Shown here: positions 44,902-54,547 of the stretch, piece after piece
Layout: the number at the start of each line of letters is the position of its first letter
Numbering within the stretch: the stretch's first letter is position 1
Origin: JABAAE01 sp036336715
GTDB taxonomy: Bacteria; Planctomycetota; Planctomycetia; Pirellulales; Pirellulaceae
Reading direction: 5' to 3'
Assembly (NCBI GenBank): GCA_036336715.1
Contig: JAYZFP010000177.1
Location: 1 to 64,000, forward strand
DNA length: 64,000 bases
Notes under the pieces: model-generated
Databases searched by the model: none
The model's input: the letters and a program-made list of their open reading frames with translations, nothing else
Told to the model about the DNA's origin: nothing
Position numbers and translations under genes: made by a program

Positions 44902-47900
44902 ATGCGAACCAGCTTTCTCCCCTTTCTGCTCATCGGCCTGACCCAACACCTCTTTTCCGGAAGCCCTGTATCAGCGGAGGAAACCGTGGCCGAGTGGCTT
45001 CGGGCTCCAGAGGGCTTTCGGGTCACCCATTTTGCTGAAGACAGTTTGGCAACCAATATCTACTCGATGACCACGGACCGTTTGGGAAGAATCGTTGTGG
45101 CCGGTCCGGGCTACATCAGAATCCTGCTGGATGAGGATGGTGATGGAAAAGCGGAGAAATCACGACTCTACTCCGAATTCCCGAAAAACGGTGCCATGGG
45201 GCTCTGCTTTGACGGCGATGACCTGATTTGCGTTGGTGACCGTGGCCTCCTCCGTTTGCGCGATGCCAACCGGGACGACAGGGCCGATGGCCCGCCGGAA
45301 TTGATCCTCCCTCTGAAAACAGGCGGAGAACACGACTCGCACGCCATTCGGAAAGGCCCCGACGGGTGGTGGTACCTGGTTTCAGGAAATTACTCGGGAG
45401 TGGGTTCCAACATCCTGGCCTCCGGTCGTTCCCCGGTCAAGAATCCGTCGGCAGGTGTCATCACCCGCATCAGCCCCGATTTTAAGCAACGGGAGATTTA
45501 CGCCCATGGAATGAGAAATACCTACGATTTCGACTTCGACGAAGCGGGGGATCTTTTTATATACGACAGTGATGGGGAACGGGATGTGTCGCTCCCCTGG
45601 TACGAACCGACGCGGGTCTTTCGCCTGCATCCCGGGTCGCACGCCGGGTGGATCAGCCGGAGCTGGAAACGCCCCGACATTTTTTTTGACATGCCAACCG
45701 TCGCAGCCCGGCTCGGTCGGGGTTCCCCCACCGGGGTGGCCTGTTATCGACACAGCCAATTCCCTGCACCCTACCGGAACACGGTTTTCGTGCTGGACTG
45801 GACTTTCGGACGTGTGATGGCCGTCCGCCGTTCCTCCAGGGCTCGCTCGGTTTCCGGTTTTCAACAGGAGCTCTTTTTGGCTGGCAAGGGAACCCACGGT
45901 TTTGCTCCAACCGACGCATGCGTGGGGGCGGATGGATCCCTCTACATTTCCGTGGGAGGACGCTCCACCCGGGGAAGTGTTTACCGCATCCGGTACGTTG
46001 ACACAGGCAAAGGCGATCTTTCTCCCTCTCCTCCCCAAAGCCCGTCCGACTGCCTCGATGTTCCCCAACCCCTGGCCGCCTGGGCCCGCGCTCTCTGGGA
46101 ACCGGCAGCAAAGAAAATGGGAAGGGAAAAAATGGAAAACTGCATCTTCAACGCCAGCCTTACGATCCAACAAAGGAAACGGGCTGTCGAAGTTGCAACA
46201 GCCCTTTTTGGTCCACTGTCAGACTCCTCAGTGCGAAAAATGCATTTGGTCGAATCACCGGAAATCCTTTCCCGCATCGCCTGGTCGATTTGCCAGCAAC
46301 CTCTTGAGAAAATCCAATCCGCGGTCCTGCTCAAACTTCTCAACCATCCACAGGATCCGGTTCGTATCGCTGCGCTCGAGGAACTGACCGGCAACCAGAG
46401 CATCCCCGGTCATCTGGCGGGACCATTGGTTGCCTGTTTGGAAAGCGAAAACGTCCACCTGCAAAAAGCTGCCGCCAGCTTTGTCGCTTCCTCGGGTTTT
46501 TCGCCAGAAAAGCATCTTGACCAGGATCCAGCCACCTTTCCCATCACTCTCTGGATGGCTCGCCAGATGGGTCAAAACCGCCTGAACCGCCCGGCCCTCG
46601 AATTCAGCCTCGCCAGGCTCCGTTTGACTTCCAGTCCGGCGAAACAACTGCTTGCACTGCGACTGTTCCAAATCTCCCTGGGAGATGTCGGCCCCCGACA
46701 GGGCCTTCCCCAGGTCTTTGAAAGTTATGAACCCCGCCAACCACTTCCCGAGGATCTGAAAGACGAAGCCTGGGAAGTTTTGAAGTACGGGCTGGCCAGC
46801 CCGAATTCGGCGGTGCGCAGGGAAACGATACGCTGCCTGGCGATCTGCAAACTGGTCAATTCCCAGGTCAGCCAGCGGCTTTTGCAGCAGATCCATCCGG
46901 ACTCCCCTGCCCCATTCGACATTCATGTTCTGGCTGCTCTCGCCCAGGTCAAGGCCTCTCCCCTGCTGGATTCCGCGGCTGCCCGAGCGGAACTCGCGAC
47001 CAAGGTTTTGCAGGTCCAGGCCAAGATCGATCGCCAAGGACTGAACCAGGATCGAAACTGGGAACCCCGGTTCAAAGAAATCGTTCGGCAGCTCGTGCAG
47101 AGAGATGAAGGGCTTTTGGAACAAATTGTGAAAGCCGGGGTCACCCGTCCTGGACAGGCTTTTCTGTTTGGTTTCATGGATCGGCAACAAAAACGGGATT
47201 CGATCGACCGCTACCTGCGGGCCCTCGCCAAAAACCCGGAATTCCAGATGGATACTTCCACCTTGCGTTTGTTGGCCTCCACTTCCACCCCGGAACATTG
47301 GAAACGGATTCGCCAGTCTTTCACCGCCCCCCACCTGAGGGATACCGTCATTGAGTTGCTGGCCAGCAAACCCGAGGGCATGGACCGCGCCCGTTTTGTC
47401 GCCGGGCTGAAGTCCTCACAGGTCAAGACCATTCGAAACTCTGCCCAGGCCCTGCTACGGCTCTCCGCGAGCCGCTCGGCCAGCGAACAATTGGCTTTGG
47501 CAACCGCCATGAGTCGGATCAGTCCGGACAAGGAGGGGTACGCTGCCCGAGAATGGCTGGTCCGCGCCCTGCAGAGAAACATGGGCACCTCCTTCGGATT
47601 TGTTTTTGGATCGGACGGGTATCGTCCCCAGGTGAAAACGACCAACCGCTGGCTTGAATTCCTGAGCAGGGAATTCCCGGAGGAAGCCAAAAGACGGGAG
47701 CTCTCAAACAGGTACCATCCGGACCGGCAGGCCGAGAGACTGGCAGAGGTCGACTGGAACCGAGGTGACCCGAGCCGGGGAGCCAGCCTCTACACCCGAT
47801 TATCGTGCGGTAATTGCCACGGAAAGCGAAACCGTCTCGGACCGGATCTGGCGGGTGTTTCGAGGCGTTTTTCCAGGGCCGATTTGTACCGGGCCATCGC

Positions 47901-48162
47901 GGATCCCGGGTACCAGGTTCCCTCCCGCTACCAGACCACACTGTTTGAAACCAACGACAGTCAGTTCCATTCGGGAATTGTCATCTACGAGTCCGTGGAC
48001 GGTGTGCTGTTGCGGGATTCCAACAACCAGACACTGCGGCTGGAGAAAAAGGAAATCGCCCGCAGGCAAAAAATTGCGAAATCCCTGATGCCGGAAAATC
48101 TGCTTGATGAAGTCGACAGCCGGGACCTGGCCGACCTTTTCGCCTACCTCGAATCCCTTTAG
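44902..48162 (+). CDS. PVC-type propeller / HEAT / cytochrome c protein (membrane-bound dehydrogenase family)
   Basis: 1086 residues with a signal peptide (MRTSFLPFLLIGLTQHLFSG, cleavage near VSAEE). Residues ~25-390 form a beta-propeller of the PVC/PQQ-sugar dehydrogenase type (GFRVTHFAEDSLATNIYSMT, GMRNTYDFDFDEAGDLFIYD). Residues ~400-900 are helical HEAT-like repeats. A C-terminal c-type cytochrome has C969-G-N-C972-H973 (LSCGNCHGKRNRLGPDLAGV), then the PVC-specific end (LRDSNNQTLRLEKKEIARR, SLMPENLLDEVD). Extracytoplasmic oxidation of sugars or similar is assumed from the family. The in-frame start at 44854 is less likely than ATG 44902, which begins the signal peptide. Confidence 0.88.
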   Translation: MRTSFLPFLLIGLTQHLFSGSPVSAEETVAEWLRAPEGFRVTHFAEDSLATNIYSMTTDRLGRIVVAGPGYIRILLDEDGDGKAEKSRLYSEFPKNGAMGLCFDGDDLICVGDRGLLRLRDANRDDRADGPPELILPLKTGGEHDSHAIRKGPDGWWYLVSGNYSGVGSNILASGRSPVKNPSAGVITRISPDFKQREIYAHGMRNTYDFDFDEAGDLFIYDSDGERDVSLPWYEPTRVFRLHPGSHAGWISRSWKRPDIFFDMPTVAARLGRGSPTGVACYRHSQFPAPYRNTVFVLDWTFGRVMAVRRSSRARSVSGFQQELFLAGKGTHGFAPTDACVGADGSLYISVGGRSTRGSVYRIRYVDTGKGDLSPSPPQSPSDCLDVPQPLAAWARALWEPAAKKMGREKMENCIFNASLTIQQRKRAVEVATALFGPLSDSSVRKMHLVESPEILSRIAWSICQQPLEKIQSAVLLKLLNHPQDPVRIAALEELTGNQSIPGHLAGPLVACLESENVHLQKAAASFVASSGFSPEKHLDQDPATFPITLWMARQMGQNRLNRPALEFSLARLRLTSSPAKQLLALRLFQISLGDVGPRQGLPQVFESYEPRQPLPEDLKDEAWEVLKYGLASPNSAVRRETIRCLAICKLVNSQVSQRLLQQIHPDSPAPFDIHVLAALAQVKASPLLDSAAARAELATKVLQVQAKIDRQGLNQDRNWEPRFKEIVRQLVQRDEGLLEQIVKAGVTRPGQAFLFGFMDRQQKRDSIDRYLRALAKNPEFQMDTSTLRLLASTSTPEHWKRIRQSFTAPHLRDTVIELLASKPEGMDRARFVAGLKSSQVKTIRNSAQALLRLSASRSASEQLALATAMSRISPDKEGYAAREWLVRALQRNMGTSFGFVFGSDGYRPQVKTTNRWLEFLSREFPEEAKRRELSNRYHPDRQAERLAEVDWNRGDPSRGASLYTRLSCGNCHGKRNRLGPDLAGVSRRFSRADLYRAIADPGYQVPSRYQTTLFETNDSQFHSGIVIYESVDGVLLRDSNNQTLRLEKKEIARRQKIAKSLMPENLLDEVDSRDLADLFAYLESL

Positions 48163-48215
48163 CGATCACTGACCAGGCGGGTCCCCCCGGCGATCCATAG
48201 CTCGACGGAAGTCGC

Positions 48216-49652
48216 TCAGGCGAGAATATCCTGAATCACGTTACCGGAAACATCCGTCAGGCGGTAATCCCGTCCGCTGTACCGGTAGGTCAGTTTTTCG
48301 TGGTCCAGTCCCATGCAGTGCAAAATCGTGGCATGCAAATCATGAACGTGGACCCGGTTTTCAACTGCCGAACAACCGAATTCGTCAGTCGCCCCATAAC
48401 TGAAACCGGGTTTGACGCCTCCACCACACATCCAGACGGTAAACCCGTAATGATCGTGGTCCCTTCCCTTTTTCCCTTCCGATGTGGGTGCCCGACCGAA
48501 TTCTCCGCCCCAGACAACCAGCGTCTCATCCAGGAGTCCCCGGTTCCGCAAATCCTTGATCAGGGCTGCAATTCCCTGGTCACATGCTTTTGCCAGTTTG
48601 GCGTGGCCCCCCTCAATATCGCCATGCCCGGTGTCCCACGCGATGTCGTAGCCATCGATCGAATGGGAGAGCTGCACACACCGCACGCCCCGTTCAATCA
48701 GGCGTCGCGCCAGCAGGCAACCCTTCGCGTATTCGCTGCTCCCGTAAAGATCGAGAGTCTTTTTCGTTTCCCGCGTCAGGTCAAACGCATCGGGTACGGC
48801 GAACTGCATGCGAAATGCCATTTCCATGGCCTGGATTCCGGCTTCCAACTGCTGATTCTGCTGCTGGCGTTCAAGGTGAATCCGGTTCAGGCGGGTCAAA
48901 AGGTCCGCCTGCTGACGTTGCTCGTTGAGACTCATCCGTGAATTCTTCAGATCCTTCATGATCTGATCAGGCTTCATGGAAGCAATGTTGACGTAAGTCC
49001 CGGCATAGGCTCCCGGCAGGAATGCGTTCCCCCAATTTGCCAGTTTCCCCCGGGGCTGGGCACGTGGACTCATGGCAACGAAGCCGGGCAGGTTCTGGTT
49101 CTCGCTACCCAGGCCGTAGGTCAACCAGCTGCCGAGGCTGGGTCGACTGGGTTGCAGATGCCCGAGGTTGAACATCAGAATCGCTCCCGCGTGCTCGGGG
49201 ATATCCGTGTGCATGGAATGCACGAAACAGAGTTCATCCACCTCCTGGGCCACCTGCGGAAAAATGTCGCTGACCCACTTGCCCGATTGTCCGTACTGCT
49301 TGAATCCAAAGGGAGAAACCATCAGGCCGTTCCGCGTGTTTCTCAGAGTCTTCCGATCGACGATCTTGGGACGCTGGCCCGCATGTTTGGCAAGCGCGGG
49401 TTTATGGTCAAAGGTATCGACCTGTGAAGGGCCCCCCGGCATGAAGAGCTGGATAACCCGCTTGGCCTTGGGCGCAAAATGGGGTGCCTTGGGAAGCAGG
49501 GGAGCCGAACCCGCGGGAGAACCGGATTTTTCCGCGCCCAGCAAGCCCGAATCGGCCAGGACACCCGCCAAACCAATGGTGCCGAATCCGGCACCCATGC
49601 GACTGATCATTTCCCGGCGGGAGATGGGAGCAAAAGGGTTTCGATGAAACAT
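48216..49652 (-). CDS. DUF1501 protein (planctomycete sulfatase-like, Tat-exported)
   Basis: 478 residues. A Tat motif is seen at the start (ISRREMISRMGAGFGTIGLA, RR at 12-13). DUF1501 core: VIQLFMPGGPSQVDTFDHKP, GKWVSDIFPQ, DELCFVHSMHTD, GSWLTYGLGSENQNLPGFVA, ERGVRCVQLSHSIDG, ETLVVWGGEFGRAPTSEGKK and GRDHDHYGFTVWMCGGGVKP. The Asp/His-rich blocks recall an alkaline-phosphatase-fold enzyme. The gene lies 46 nt downstream of a PSD1 gene; the two are nearly always paired in planctomycetes, but their joint role is not established. Confidence 0.9.
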   Translation of the reverse strand: MFHRNPFAPISRREMISRMGAGFGTIGLAGVLADSGLLGAEKSGSPAGSAPLLPKAPHFAPKAKRVIQLFMPGGPSQVDTFDHKPALAKHAGQRPKIVDRKTLRNTRNGLMVSPFGFKQYGQSGKWVSDIFPQVAQEVDELCFVHSMHTDIPEHAGAILMFNLGHLQPSRPSLGSWLTYGLGSENQNLPGFVAMSPRAQPRGKLANWGNAFLPGAYAGTYVNIASMKPDQIMKDLKNSRMSLNEQRQQADLLTRLNRIHLERQQQNQQLEAGIQAMEMAFRMQFAVPDAFDLTRETKKTLDLYGSSEYAKGCLLARRLIERGVRCVQLSHSIDGYDIAWDTGHGDIEGGHAKLAKACDQGIAALIKDLRNRGLLDETLVVWGGEFGRAPTSEGKKGRDHDHYGFTVWMCGGGVKPGFSYGATDEFGCSAVENRVHVHDLHATILHCMGLDHEKLTYRYSGRDYRLTDVSGNVIQDILA

Positions 49653-49698
49653 TCCAGACCTTTCAAATTTTGAAATTTCAGGTTTTCCAGAGCAACCC

Positions 49699-52020
49699 TC
49701 ATTGCAGGTACAAAAACTCGTTGCTGCTCAGCAATACCTGACAGTACTTTTCCCAATGATCGACTTTTCCGGTCGACTTCTGGCCAACAAATTTCAATCC
49801 AAGCTCTTTTTCGTCAGCCAGCGGCTTGCGGGCAAACAAAAGTTGATACGCCTGCTCGATTCGCGTCCCATCGCTGTCCGCTCCCGCCTTGAGTCGTCCA
49901 GCCAGTGCACGGGCGCGATCGCCCATGAATTGGCTGTTGAGCATGAACAGGTACTGCTGCGGTACAATCGAAACCGGGCGCTGGGCAACGGTGGCCCTCA
50001 TCAGGGGAAAATCAAACATTCGCAACAATTCATCGCTGCGAAAGCGATCGCCTCCCCGACTGACCTTGAAATACAAGGTTCGCCTTTTCATGTTGATGTC
50101 TTCACTGGGCGGCCCTCCCATGGTCGGGTCGAGTTCACCGGAAACGGCCAACAGGGCATCCCGCCAGGCCTCGACATCCAACCGACGGGGATTCATTCGC
50201 CACAGGAGCCGGTTGTCTCCATCCTTCAGGAAGGACTCCCCGTTGTACCGGGTGCTCATGCGGTAAGTCGAAGAATTCAGGATCAGGCGATGCAATTGCT
50301 TGATCGAACCGCTCTCCAAAAGTTGGGAGGCCAGCCAGTCCAGCAACTGGGGATGCGTGGGCGACTCGCCCAGCTTCCCAAAATTGCTCGGGGTGCGAAC
50401 AATCGCCCTGCCAATATGATGCTGCCAGATCCGGTTGACAAATACCCGGTAGGTGAGCGGGTTTGCCGAATCAACGATTGCCCTGGCAAGTTCCAGTCGA
50501 CCACTGCCACCAGTGAACAGGGGAGGATGCTCACCCGCCAGAATCCGCAGGAAACGACGTGGGGCCTCTTCGCCCGTTTTCCGCAGGTTTCCGCGGATGG
50601 CGACCTTCATGTTTCCGGAACCCGAATCACGCAGCGCGTGGGCGGTATCATATTTCTGAGGAGCATTTTTTCGCAGTTGATCCAGCTGTTGCTGCAACTG
50701 CGTCTGCTGGCTTTTTTCTTTTTCGTTGGGAGAACGCTTTTCTTTTTTGATCCCGTTATTCAGTTGCTGCAACTGCTTGTTGGCTTCCTGGATTTTCTTC
50801 TGGTGATCGTTGTACCTGTCGACCTCTTCCTGACTGGCAAGGGGAACCTGGTGGACGGCAGTGTTGTTGAAAACTCCTGCCAACGAATAGTAATCCAGCT
50901 GGGGAATGGGATCGAACTTGTGGTCATGACAGCGAGAGCAGGAAGCCGTGATCCCCATCAGCCCCCTGGAAAGCGTATCGATCCGGTCATCGAGCGTTTC
51001 ACTCTTGGCCTGGGAAACACTGTCCGGGTCTCCCCCGTCACTGCGATAGGTCGGCCCCAACGCCAGGAACCCGGTCGCCACGGGTGATTTCTTTTCAGTA
51101 ACCAGGTCACCTGCAATCTGGAGGAGAATAAAATCCTCAAAAGGAAGATCCCGGTTCAAAGAGGAAACGACCCAGTCCCGGTAACGCCAGGCATCGTTCA
51201 TCGCAGCGTTATCATTAAACCCTCCAAACCCGTCGCTGTAGCGGGCCACATCCAGCCAGTGCCTTCCCCAACGCTCCCCGTACTGGGAAGACTCCAGCAA
51301 CTGATCGACCAGTTCACGAACCGCCCGATCCGGATCATTACTGTATATTTCTGAAAAACGGGCAACCTGTTCCGGGCCGGGAGGCAATCCCACCAGGTCA
51401 AAATAAATCCGTCGAACCAGGTCGATCCCTGTGGCCGAAGGAGCCGGTGCCAACCCGGCAGCATCCAGCCTCGCAAGAACGAAACGATCGATTCCGTTTC
51501 TGACCCAATCCTCTGCCGCAACCTGAGGCGGCTCCGGTTTCCTGACAGGGCGAAATGCCCAGTGGGCCTGTTGCAAGTCCTTCCAGTTATAGGTCTTGCT
51601 GGAATCGATCAGGGGCGTCTTCCTGGAACTTGGCCAGGGGGCGCCCATCTGGATCCACTTTTGAAAATCCTGAATCACGCGCTGCGGCAACTTGCCAGAG
51701 GGAGGCATCTCAAGACCTTCCCACCTGAGGGACTCCATCAACAGGCTGTCTGCCGGTTTTCTGTCGATGATTGCCGGACCCGAGTCCCCTCCCTTGAGCA
51801 ACTGCTCCCGGTACTCCAGCAACAATCCCCCTTTGAGCGACTTGGCATCCCCGGAGTGGCACTCATAACAGTGCTCTACCAGGACAGGACGGATTTTCTT
51901 TTCGAAAAAATCGATTCCTGCATCTTCATCGGTCGCAAAAACAGGAACCACGAATGGAAGAATCACTGACACCGCCAGCGAAACCAGCGAAAGACGACAA
52001 ACTTTTCCGATCACGATCAC
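49699..52020 (-). CDS. PSD1 / DUF1549 / DUF1553 protein with planctomycete cytochrome c
   Basis: 773 residues. A signal peptide is followed by a Planctomycete cytochrome c domain (PSCyt1) with C51-Y-E-C54-H55, then DUF1549 (~155-360: VRRIYFDLVGLPPGPEQVAR, YGERWGRHWLDVARYSDGFG and CSRCHDHKFDPIPQLDYY, a second CxxCH-like motif at ~361), a charged Gln/Lys-rich coiled coil (~400-440), and DUF1553 (~490-740: RLELARAIVDSANPLTYRVF, NRIWQHHIGRAIVRTPSNFG). GTG start with AGGAG 6 nt upstream. It pairs with the DUF1501 gene downstream. Confidence 0.92.
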   Translation of the reverse strand: MIVIGKVCRLSLVSLAVSVILPFVVPVFATDEDAGIDFFEKKIRPVLVEHCYECHSGDAKSLKGGLLLEYREQLLKGGDSGPAIIDRKPADSLLMESLRWEGLEMPPSGKLPQRVIQDFQKWIQMGAPWPSSRKTPLIDSSKTYNWKDLQQAHWAFRPVRKPEPPQVAAEDWVRNGIDRFVLARLDAAGLAPAPSATGIDLVRRIYFDLVGLPPGPEQVARFSEIYSNDPDRAVRELVDQLLESSQYGERWGRHWLDVARYSDGFGGFNDNAAMNDAWRYRDWVVSSLNRDLPFEDFILLQIAGDLVTEKKSPVATGFLALGPTYRSDGGDPDSVSQAKSETLDDRIDTLSRGLMGITASCSRCHDHKFDPIPQLDYYSLAGVFNNTAVHQVPLASQEEVDRYNDHQKKIQEANKQLQQLNNGIKKEKRSPNEKEKSQQTQLQQQLDQLRKNAPQKYDTAHALRDSGSGNMKVAIRGNLRKTGEEAPRRFLRILAGEHPPLFTGGSGRLELARAIVDSANPLTYRVFVNRIWQHHIGRAIVRTPSNFGKLGESPTHPQLLDWLASQLLESGSIKQLHRLILNSSTYRMSTRYNGESFLKDGDNRLLWRMNPRRLDVEAWRDALLAVSGELDPTMGGPPSEDINMKRRTLYFKVSRGGDRFRSDELLRMFDFPLMRATVAQRPVSIVPQQYLFMLNSQFMGDRARALAGRLKAGADSDGTRIEQAYQLLFARKPLADEKELGLKFVGQKSTGKVDHWEKYCQVLLSSNEFLYLQ

Positions 52021-52115
52021 CCTCCGCTCCTGATGAACCGGGTCTCCTGTGCTGCCAACCAGAAGGCTGTTCCACCGGGCCAGTCAGGCCCCGAAACAAC
52101 CCTTCCGGAACAAAC

Positions 52116-52796
52116 TTATTTGAGTTCCTTAATGCGGATATTCTTCCAAGCCACCGAATAGGGACCCTGGTTTTTGGGAATCCCGTGCACCTGCAAGCCG
52201 ATGAATCCCCTGGGGTGTGATTTGTATATCGGTTCGTCAGTCAGGTCTTCGATCATCTCGCCGTTGATCCAGGTTTGAATGCGGGGCCCCTTGGCCACAA
52301 CCCGGTAACGGTTCCATTCTCCATTTTTGAAATGGTCGTGCTTCTTGAGCCGCTCTTTCGGAGTCAACCAACCCCGCCCGGTCGCTTCACCATAAACATA
52401 GCCGGCTTCGGCGGGACCGCTCTCGATTTCGACCTGGGGACCATTGACCCGGCCAAACCGGGCTTTGCTTTTCCCGTCGACCGGTTTGGTTTGTGATCGA
52501 ATCTGGACCCCCGAATTCAACCGGTCATGGACCTTGACTTCGAATTCCAACTCAAAATCAGCATAGAGTTTTTCGGTGCAGAGAAAGGAATTGGGACTGC
52601 CGGTGTTGGTTGTCCCCTCGATCGTTCCGTTTTTCACAACATATTTGGCAGTGCCGTTTTTCTGGATCCAACCCTTGAGGGTTTTCCCGTCAAACAGGGA
52701 GACCCAACCATCCTCACCCCTGGCAGTCAGATCGGCAAACCCGAGGAAGAAGTGAAGGGCAACAACCGAGGCAAACAGCGAAGATTTCTTGATCAC
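52116..52796 (-). CDS. Secreted DUF1080 (3-keto-disaccharide hydrolase-like) protein
   Basis: 226 residues with a signal peptide (MIKKSSLFASVVALHFFLGF). A concanavalin-like beta-jelly-roll of the DUF1080 family: GWVSLFDGKTLKGWIQKNGT (start), YVVKNGTIEGTTNTGSPNSF, FELEFEVKVHDRLNSGVQIR, the EWNRYRVVAKGPRIQTWING block and RGFIGLQVHGIPKNQGPYSV. Members bind or hydrolyse glycans; the exact substrate is unknown. GTG start with AAGGA upstream. About 95 nt upstream of the PSD1 start, same strand. Confidence 0.9.
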   Translation of the reverse strand: MIKKSSLFASVVALHFFLGFADLTARGEDGWVSLFDGKTLKGWIQKNGTAKYVVKNGTIEGTTNTGSPNSFLCTEKLYADFELEFEVKVHDRLNSGVQIRSQTKPVDGKSKARFGRVNGPQVEIESGPAEAGYVYGEATGRGWLTPKERLKKHDHFKNGEWNRYRVVAKGPRIQTWINGEMIEDLTDEPIYKSHPRGFIGLQVHGIPKNQGPYSVAWKNIRIKELK

Positions 52797-52947
52797 AGGA
52801 GTTCCTTAAGGTGGGATTCTGGGGAAGGGCCATTGGCACCAGCTTAGCCGGAAATTTTTTCGACTCCAACCTGTTTTCGCCAAACGTCATCCACTTTGCA
52901 ACAGGCCCCACCAGAAAGGCAGGATGCCTGCCGTTGAACCGGGTGAG

Positions 52948-54264
52948 CTACTTGGCGGCAGCAACCGCCTGTTTTTTGCAAATCTCCGAGATCGACTCCT
53001 CGTCTTTCAGGTGTCGCGTCTCGATTCCTTCTGCGATCAACGGTCCGCTATTGGCGGCAAATTCTTCGATATTGTGGCAGTTGATAACGGCCGTCACCGC
53101 GTAACCCTGGTTTCGCAGCGAGGTCAGGGCGACCACTTCGACATCGGTTACCCTGGAAAGAATGGCAATCACGGTGGCATCCCGGGGCAGGCGATCGGCT
53201 GCTTCCGAGACCAGGCGTGCCAGGTCGAGACCACTGGTCTTTTCCAATCGAGCCAGGGCTTCGAAAATTCGCTGGAGCTGCTCGACCCCCCGCCTCGTTT
53301 CCACCACCACCGGGCGCAACCGCCCGCTCTCCTCCTGCATCTCGGCTGAGGCTTTGGCCTCATTACGGGTCCTGGAATCGCCCACCCACCCTTCCGTTCG
53401 AATTCGGTCGGCAGCATCGCGACCATTGGAAATCAGTCCAATCTGCTGATTCATGTGGTAAACCGTGTTGGCGATCGAAGCAGCGGCCGTGATGGCGATT
53501 TCGCTGCGGTAGGGTTCGTACTGACGTGGAAATGCCTTGCGGTGAAAATCAACCAGGATGGTTGCGCCGATCACGGTGGAGGGTTCGCAGACCTTGCTCT
53601 GCAATTCACCGGTGCGAGCGGTGGCTTTCCAGTTGATCCGGTTCATCGAATCACCCCTCTGGTACTCCCTGACACCAGCAATCCGCGTGGGGTCCTCGAA
53701 AATCCGGTAAGTCATGGTCACTTCACCAATCGGTCTTCGGGAAGCCACATCGTAACCCGTCAATGGAACCGGCTGGGGGAGCACCAACACATAATTCGGC
53801 TTGGAAAGAACCTTGAAACGACGATGCAGGCCAAACAGATCTCCCGTTTCCAGAACGAGGGGACCGATCTGGAAATACCCTCTGCGGTTGCATTCCAGGT
53901 AATACATCATCCGGTATTCGGATTTCCCGTTGATCTTGGCCACGGCGATACGTGAACCATGCACCCCCAGTTTGGGAGGTTTGTATAACATCGCATCGCG
54001 AGGCAAAAGGTCCTCGACCAACATCCAGAGAACCGGCAGGGAACCGGTATTCTTGACAACAATTTCCACCGGAATCCTGTCACCAATCTCAGCCGTCAAC
54101 TGGCGGCACCTCCGCTCAGCCTGGAGACCCCCTGCCCAGGTTCGGGAAAGCCAACGACTCAACAACGCGATGCCGGCCAACGTGTAGATCGCGTACAGGA
54201 GCAGGCTCATTTTGAAAACGAGCGCGAGCAGAAACCCGATGATGCCCACCAGTATCCAACCCAT
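52948..54264 (-). CDS. DUF58 domain protein with two N-terminal membrane helices
   Basis: 438 residues. Two hydrophobic segments at the start (MGWILVGIIGFLLALVFKMS, LLLYAIYTLAGIALL) are followed by a beta-rich domain and the DUF58 motif RIAGVREYQRGDSMNRINWK (~212-231) with the next TARTGELQSKVCEPST, as in proteins with a VWA-like fold. DUF58 proteins partner with MoxR ATPases; here the MoxR gene is 283 nt upstream on the same strand. ATG 54264 chosen because GGAG lies 7 nt upstream. Confidence 0.88.
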   Translation of the reverse strand: MGWILVGIIGFLLALVFKMSLLLYAIYTLAGIALLSRWLSRTWAGGLQAERRCRQLTAEIGDRIPVEIVVKNTGSLPVLWMLVEDLLPRDAMLYKPPKLGVHGSRIAVAKINGKSEYRMMYYLECNRRGYFQIGPLVLETGDLFGLHRRFKVLSKPNYVLVLPQPVPLTGYDVASRRPIGEVTMTYRIFEDPTRIAGVREYQRGDSMNRINWKATARTGELQSKVCEPSTVIGATILVDFHRKAFPRQYEPYRSEIAITAAASIANTVYHMNQQIGLISNGRDAADRIRTEGWVGDSRTRNEAKASAEMQEESGRLRPVVVETRRGVEQLQRIFEALARLEKTSGLDLARLVSEAADRLPRDATVIAILSRVTDVEVVALTSLRNQGYAVTAVINCHNIEEFAANSGPLIAEGIETRHLKDEESISEICKKQAVAAAK

Positions 54265-54547
54265 TTCCATTCTCCATTGCCAGGAATCCGCCGATTTCCG
54301 GGAGACGAAACCGGTCAGCATTCAGGTATCGCTTTACCGCATCCAACTGCTTCTAATTCATTTTCCTGTTTTTGCGCTGCTACTTTTGCCAAGGCCTTTT
54401 GCCCCGGCACATCTGATCTGAATTTTTCTGGCCCGTGTATTTGGCTATTGAATCTGACCAGTGAACCTGGGCCGTGTCACAAAACCTGCCCCCGAGAAGT
54501 CTTCCCCTTTTGCTGGCGGCCTGCCGGGTTCCGGGGACGGCCGTCCT